From contig JAGBGX010000017.1 in NCBI GenBank assembly GCA_017935745.1, positions 62,001 to 126,000 on the forward strand: a stretch of 64,000 nt of DNA. Reading direction: 5' to 3'. This stretch comes from Treponema sp. GTDB taxonomy: Bacteria > Spirochaetota > Spirochaetia > Treponematales > Treponemataceae. Position numbers and translations under genes: made by a program. Below the pieces are notes generated by a model. That model searched no databases and was not told the DNA's origin. It saw nothing but the letters and a program-made list of their open reading frames with translations. Shown here piece by piece: positions 61,103-64,000 of the stretch (position 1 is its first letter; the number at the start of each line of letters is the position of its first letter).

Positions 61103-63823
61103 ATGGGAACTCTTTTTTTTACAGCCGTCATTTACCCGCTGACGCAGATTATTGAGACTGCTTTTACATTCAGCTATAAGATTCTGAAAAACACGGGCTT
61201 TGCGCTTCTTGGAGTGAGCCTCGCTGTAAGCCTGCTGACGCTGCCCCTGTATGCAGTCGCTGAGCATTGGCAGGAAACTGAACGGAAGCTCCAGGCAAAA
61301 ATGAAGCCTCAGGTTTCCCGAATCAAAAAATACTTTAAAGGCGATGAGCAGTACATGATTCTTTCAACATACTACCGGCAAAATCATTACCATCCGCTCA
61401 TGCAGCTCCGCTCGGCTTTTGGAATCCTGATCCAGATTCCGTTTTTTACGGCGGCATATTTCTGCCTTTCCCACATGCCGGCCCTTCATGATCACCACCT
61501 TCTGTTTATCAGCGACCTTGGAAAGCCGGACGCCCTTCTTTCAATCGGAACTGTTTCTATAAATGTCCTTCCGCTTCTGATGACAGCCATAAACTGCATT
61601 TCAGGGACAATCTACACACGGGGCCATCCCGCAAAAGAAAAGATTCAAGTGTATTCCCTTGCGCTGCTGTTTGCTGTGCTTCTCTACGGCAGTCCTTCCG
61701 GGCTTGTCATTTACTGGACGATGAACAATATTTTTTCGCTGGTGAAAAATATTTTTTACAAATGCAAGAATCCGGCACGGACATTTTACGCAGCGGCTGC
61801 CGCAGCCTCAGCAGCCGCACTCATATTCACAGTCATTTCCCACCGGTTCAATACAGCACAGAAACTGCTTTTTATTCTGCTGTGCCTGTTTATCATTCTG
61901 ATTCCGCTGACCAAGCGGCTATGCGGCTTCTTTATCAGGACACTGTTTTTTCCGTTGCGTGACCATGCAAAAACCCGGACAGCACTGTTCCTTGTTTCAG
62001 CGGCCGGACTGTTTATCTTAACCGGATGCGTAATTCCTTCCCTGCTGATTGCTTCTTCGCCGGTTGAATTTTCAGGAACAGACAGCTACCCGGATCCGAT
62101 GTTCTTTATACGGAACACAGCCGTTCAAAGTTTCGGCTTCCTGTTTCTGTGGCCTTCGCTCATCTATTTTCTGTTCAAGGAAAAAATCCAGACGCTTCTT
62201 GCGGCTCTTTTCTTCTGCGCGCTTGCCATTGCACTGTCCAATGCGTTTCTTTTTCAGGGAAACTACGGCTACCTTTCAAAAATGCTTATCTTCACTGAAG
62301 TTCCGTCAGTTTCATCTCCAAAGCAAGCTGTGCTGCTTAACATTGCAGCAATGGGGCTGATTTTTGCAGGAACCGCAGTCCTTATCAGGCTCGGCATGGC
62401 GCGCGCCGTTTCCGCGGTGCTTTCATTTGCCGCAGTATCAATGGTTCTGCTTTCGTTTATCCAAATCGGAAAAATCAAGGCCGGATACAGAGAATACGAA
62501 CGTGTCACCCGGCTTGGAACCGATGCAAAAGGCAGCGGAATGCAGCCTCTGTTTCACCTTACAAAAACAGGAAAAAATGTCATGCTGATTTTTCTGGACA
62601 GGGCGCAGAACCGCTTTATAGAGCCAATGCTCCAGGAATCACCTCACCTGAAAGAGTCATTTTCAGGCTTCACGCTGTACAGAAACACCGTTTCATATAA
62701 CTCGCACACGCTTATCGGCTCTCCGCCCGTGTACGGCGGATACGAATACACTCCGCTTGAAATCAACAGCAGGCCGGACAAGACGCTCGTTGAAAAGCAC
62801 AATGAGGCGCTGCTGCTTCTGCCCCGGATATTTACGGAGCAGGCTGACGGTTTTTCTGCCGCATCAAGCGATGCGTCATGGGCAAACTACAGCTGGATTC
62901 CCGACATTTCCATTTTCAAGCCGTATCCAAAAATCAGCGCATACGTAACAGAAAACACGTATCTTGCCCAATGGTATGAGGATCACAAGGACGACGGAAA
63001 ATTCACTGTTGCAAGCGACACGCTGAAAAGAAACATTCTCTGGTACGGATTCTTCCGCACTGCGCCGCTGTTCCTCAGGCCTGCAATTTATGAGAACGGA
63101 CGGTACTGGTCCGCAGATTCTGAAAACGAGGACGCGAACAAGTATCTGGCAAACTATGCGCCCATGGAATATCTTCCGCGGCTCACTGACTTTAACGCTG
63201 CCACAGAAAACTATTTTTTGAGCTTCACAAACAACGCATGCCACACTTCATACTTTTTGCAGGCGCCTGACTATGTTCCGGCTGTGCGCGTGACAAACCG
63301 CGGCTCTTCCGAATATGCAGACGAAAAGTCTTATTCGTCCATGGCGGGAGTCATTCACCGTCTGGGAGAATGGCTTGACTATCTGAAGGAAAACGGAGCC
63401 TACGACAACAGCCGCATTCTTATTGTCGCCGACCACGGATGCGATTCGTATGAAAAGGACTTCCAGTGGGATGAAAAATTTGAAAAGCTCAAGCCCGGAA
63501 AATACCATCCGCTCTTTATGTTCAAGGATTTCAATGAGACAGGCGGCTTGAAAGTCAGCGATGAATTCATGACGAATGCAGACGGGGCGGCAATGCTCAC
63601 GGAAGGAATTGTCGGCAATGCCGTAAATCCGTTCACAGGAACAGCACTGAGCAACAGAGCCAAGGAAGACGGCGCGCTTATTTCCGTCAGCAATCTTTTT
63701 ATGCCTCATCACACAAAAAGCAAGTATGTGTTCACCACAAAACCCACAGACTGGTACCGGGTGAGCAAAAGCATTTTTGAATCAAAAAACTGGAAACAGG
63801 AAATCGTGGAGGAAGCACAGTAA
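61103..63823 (+). CDS. Fusion of a YidC/Oxa1-like membrane domain with a sulfatase/LtaS-type phosphotransferase domain
   Basis: 906 aa. Residues ~1-225 read as a YidC/Oxa1 insertase domain: YPLTQIIETAFTFSYKIL, SLLTLPLYAVAEHWQETERKLQ, FGILIQIPFFTAAYFCLS, GSPSGLVIYWTMNNIFSLVKN. A block of further TM segments follows (~230-470). Residues ~490-870 are an alkaline-phosphatase-superfamily domain with a full metal site: Asp in LIFLDRAQ (~499), a Thr nucleophile candidate in SHTLIGSP (~536), a His in NACHTS (~714), Asp-His in VADHG (~777-778). Such domains transfer phosphoglycerol or phosphoethanolamine to lipids and glycans, so a cell-envelope role is likely. Its stop overlaps the next gene. Confidence 0.85.
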   Translation: MGTLFFTAVIYPLTQIIETAFTFSYKILKNTGFALLGVSLAVSLLTLPLYAVAEHWQETERKLQAKMKPQVSRIKKYFKGDEQYMILSTYYRQNHYHPLMQLRSAFGILIQIPFFTAAYFCLSHMPALHDHHLLFISDLGKPDALLSIGTVSINVLPLLMTAINCISGTIYTRGHPAKEKIQVYSLALLFAVLLYGSPSGLVIYWTMNNIFSLVKNIFYKCKNPARTFYAAAAAASAAALIFTVISHRFNTAQKLLFILLCLFIILIPLTKRLCGFFIRTLFFPLRDHAKTRTALFLVSAAGLFILTGCVIPSLLIASSPVEFSGTDSYPDPMFFIRNTAVQSFGFLFLWPSLIYFLFKEKIQTLLAALFFCALAIALSNAFLFQGNYGYLSKMLIFTEVPSVSSPKQAVLLNIAAMGLIFAGTAVLIRLGMARAVSAVLSFAAVSMVLLSFIQIGKIKAGYREYERVTRLGTDAKGSGMQPLFHLTKTGKNVMLIFLDRAQNRFIEPMLQESPHLKESFSGFTLYRNTVSYNSHTLIGSPPVYGGYEYTPLEINSRPDKTLVEKHNEALLLLPRIFTEQADGFSAASSDASWANYSWIPDISIFKPYPKISAYVTENTYLAQWYEDHKDDGKFTVASDTLKRNILWYGFFRTAPLFLRPAIYENGRYWSADSENEDANKYLANYAPMEYLPRLTDFNAATENYFLSFTNNACHTSYFLQAPDYVPAVRVTNRGSSEYADEKSYSSMAGVIHRLGEWLDYLKENGAYDNSRILIVADHGCDSYEKDFQWDEKFEKLKPGKYHPLFMFKDFNETGGLKVSDEFMTNADGAAMLTEGIVGNAVNPFTGTALSNRAKEDGALISVSNLFMPHHTKSKYVFTTKPTDWYRVSKSIFESKNWKQEIVEEAQ

Positions 63824-64000
63824 TGCAGCAGTTTTTTCTATACATCGACCCGGGCACGGGAAGCATGCTGTTTTCTATTCTTATCGGGGCGACGGCGACG
63901 CTGTATTTTTTGGCGCGGGCTGCCATCTTAAAGCTGAAATTCATCCTGAGCGGAAAGAAAGGCACGGCGGACAAGTCGGCGCACACATATGTCATCTACA
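63823..64000 (+). CDS. Membrane protein with YIDPGTGS N-terminus, cut by the window edge
   Basis: The ATG overlaps the fusion gene's stop (TAATG), with GGAGGA about 9 nt upstream. The 59 visible residues start MQQFFLYIDPGTGSMLFSIL, followed by a TM segment (IGATATLYFLARAAILKL) and a basic loop. I have the impression that this YIDPGTGS start recurs in small membrane proteins of surface-glycopolymer operons. The remainder lies outside the window, so no function is assigned. Confidence 0.75.
   Translation, partial: MQQFFLYIDPGTGSMLFSILIGATATLYFLARAAILKLKFILSGKKGTADKSAHTYVIY

Overview
The window looks like chromosome from a free-living or gut/oral treponeme (Spirochaetota). This is inferred from gene content and no database was searched. 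Pointers are the DUF4912 + GH57/DUF1957 gene pair, a long DUF4954 beta-helix protein, zinc ABC genes with an uncleaved-anchor TroA-type binding protein, Lol-type export genes with treponeme-like outer-membrane proteins, and a ribosomal operon carrying FliK-like and FlhB-like genes. Arginine, leucine, valine/isoleucine and folate genes argue against the reduced T. pallidum lineage. G+C is roughly half. I see no insertion sequence, prophage or CRISPR; almost everything reads as intact core genome.

Layout. 1-4418: minus-strand operon of an outer-membrane protein, a lipoprotein, rarA with a long C-terminal extension, and the first codons of another gene. 4580-6257: folD-folE2. 6296-6655: exported CBM48-like protein. 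7034-14377: miaB, then a tightly overlapping znuA-znuC-znuB-gph-mutS2 operon. 14379-17457: argR and a large exported protein. 17543-20254: pgi and tatD, followed by tRNA-Leu. 20461-25368: rpsP-khpA-rimM-trmD-rplS-fliK-like-flhB-like-yraN-small ORF. 25612-28484: galK, rny. 28532-31024: ASKHA protein and split chromate transporter. 31149-38600: argG, pgeF, an unknown gene, and argJ-argB-argD. 38708-43158: gltX, lolD, dgt, fthC. 43213-47509: DUF4954 protein, then leuA behind a leucine leader-peptide attenuator. 47647-52494: two FtsX/LolCE permeases, a LolA-like protein and a beta-barrel. 52549-58561: tkt, EIIA, unknown gene, ilvB. 58638-end: DUF4912, GH57-like pseudoenzyme, a YidC-sulfatase fusion, and a truncated membrane gene.

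Regulation is unusually readable. argR, argG and argJ each have a sigma70-type promoter with an ARG-box-like palindrome in the spacer, so ArgR probably autoregulates and represses arginine synthesis. leuA has a classic attenuator: a 22-codon leader peptide with four consecutive Leu codons followed by an intrinsic terminator. Many genes (miaB, znuA, dgt, ilvB, the YidC fusion, the DUF4954 gene and others) have a -10 hexamer ending only 6-9 nt before the start codon and no Shine-Dalgarno, which predicts widespread leaderless mRNAs.

The most novel-looking structure is a dispersed, modular hairpin repeat in at least five intergenic regions, plus a fragment at the end of the ASKHA gene. Its stems differ between copies but still pair around conserved loops. 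Several copies form the 3' ends of genes; the miaB and tatD stop codons lie in hairpin loops. Other points of note: a GH57 protein lacking both catalytic acids, a Cys/His-rich insert in the zinc transporter ATPase, a histone-like tail on ArgG, and the YidC-sulfatase fusion.
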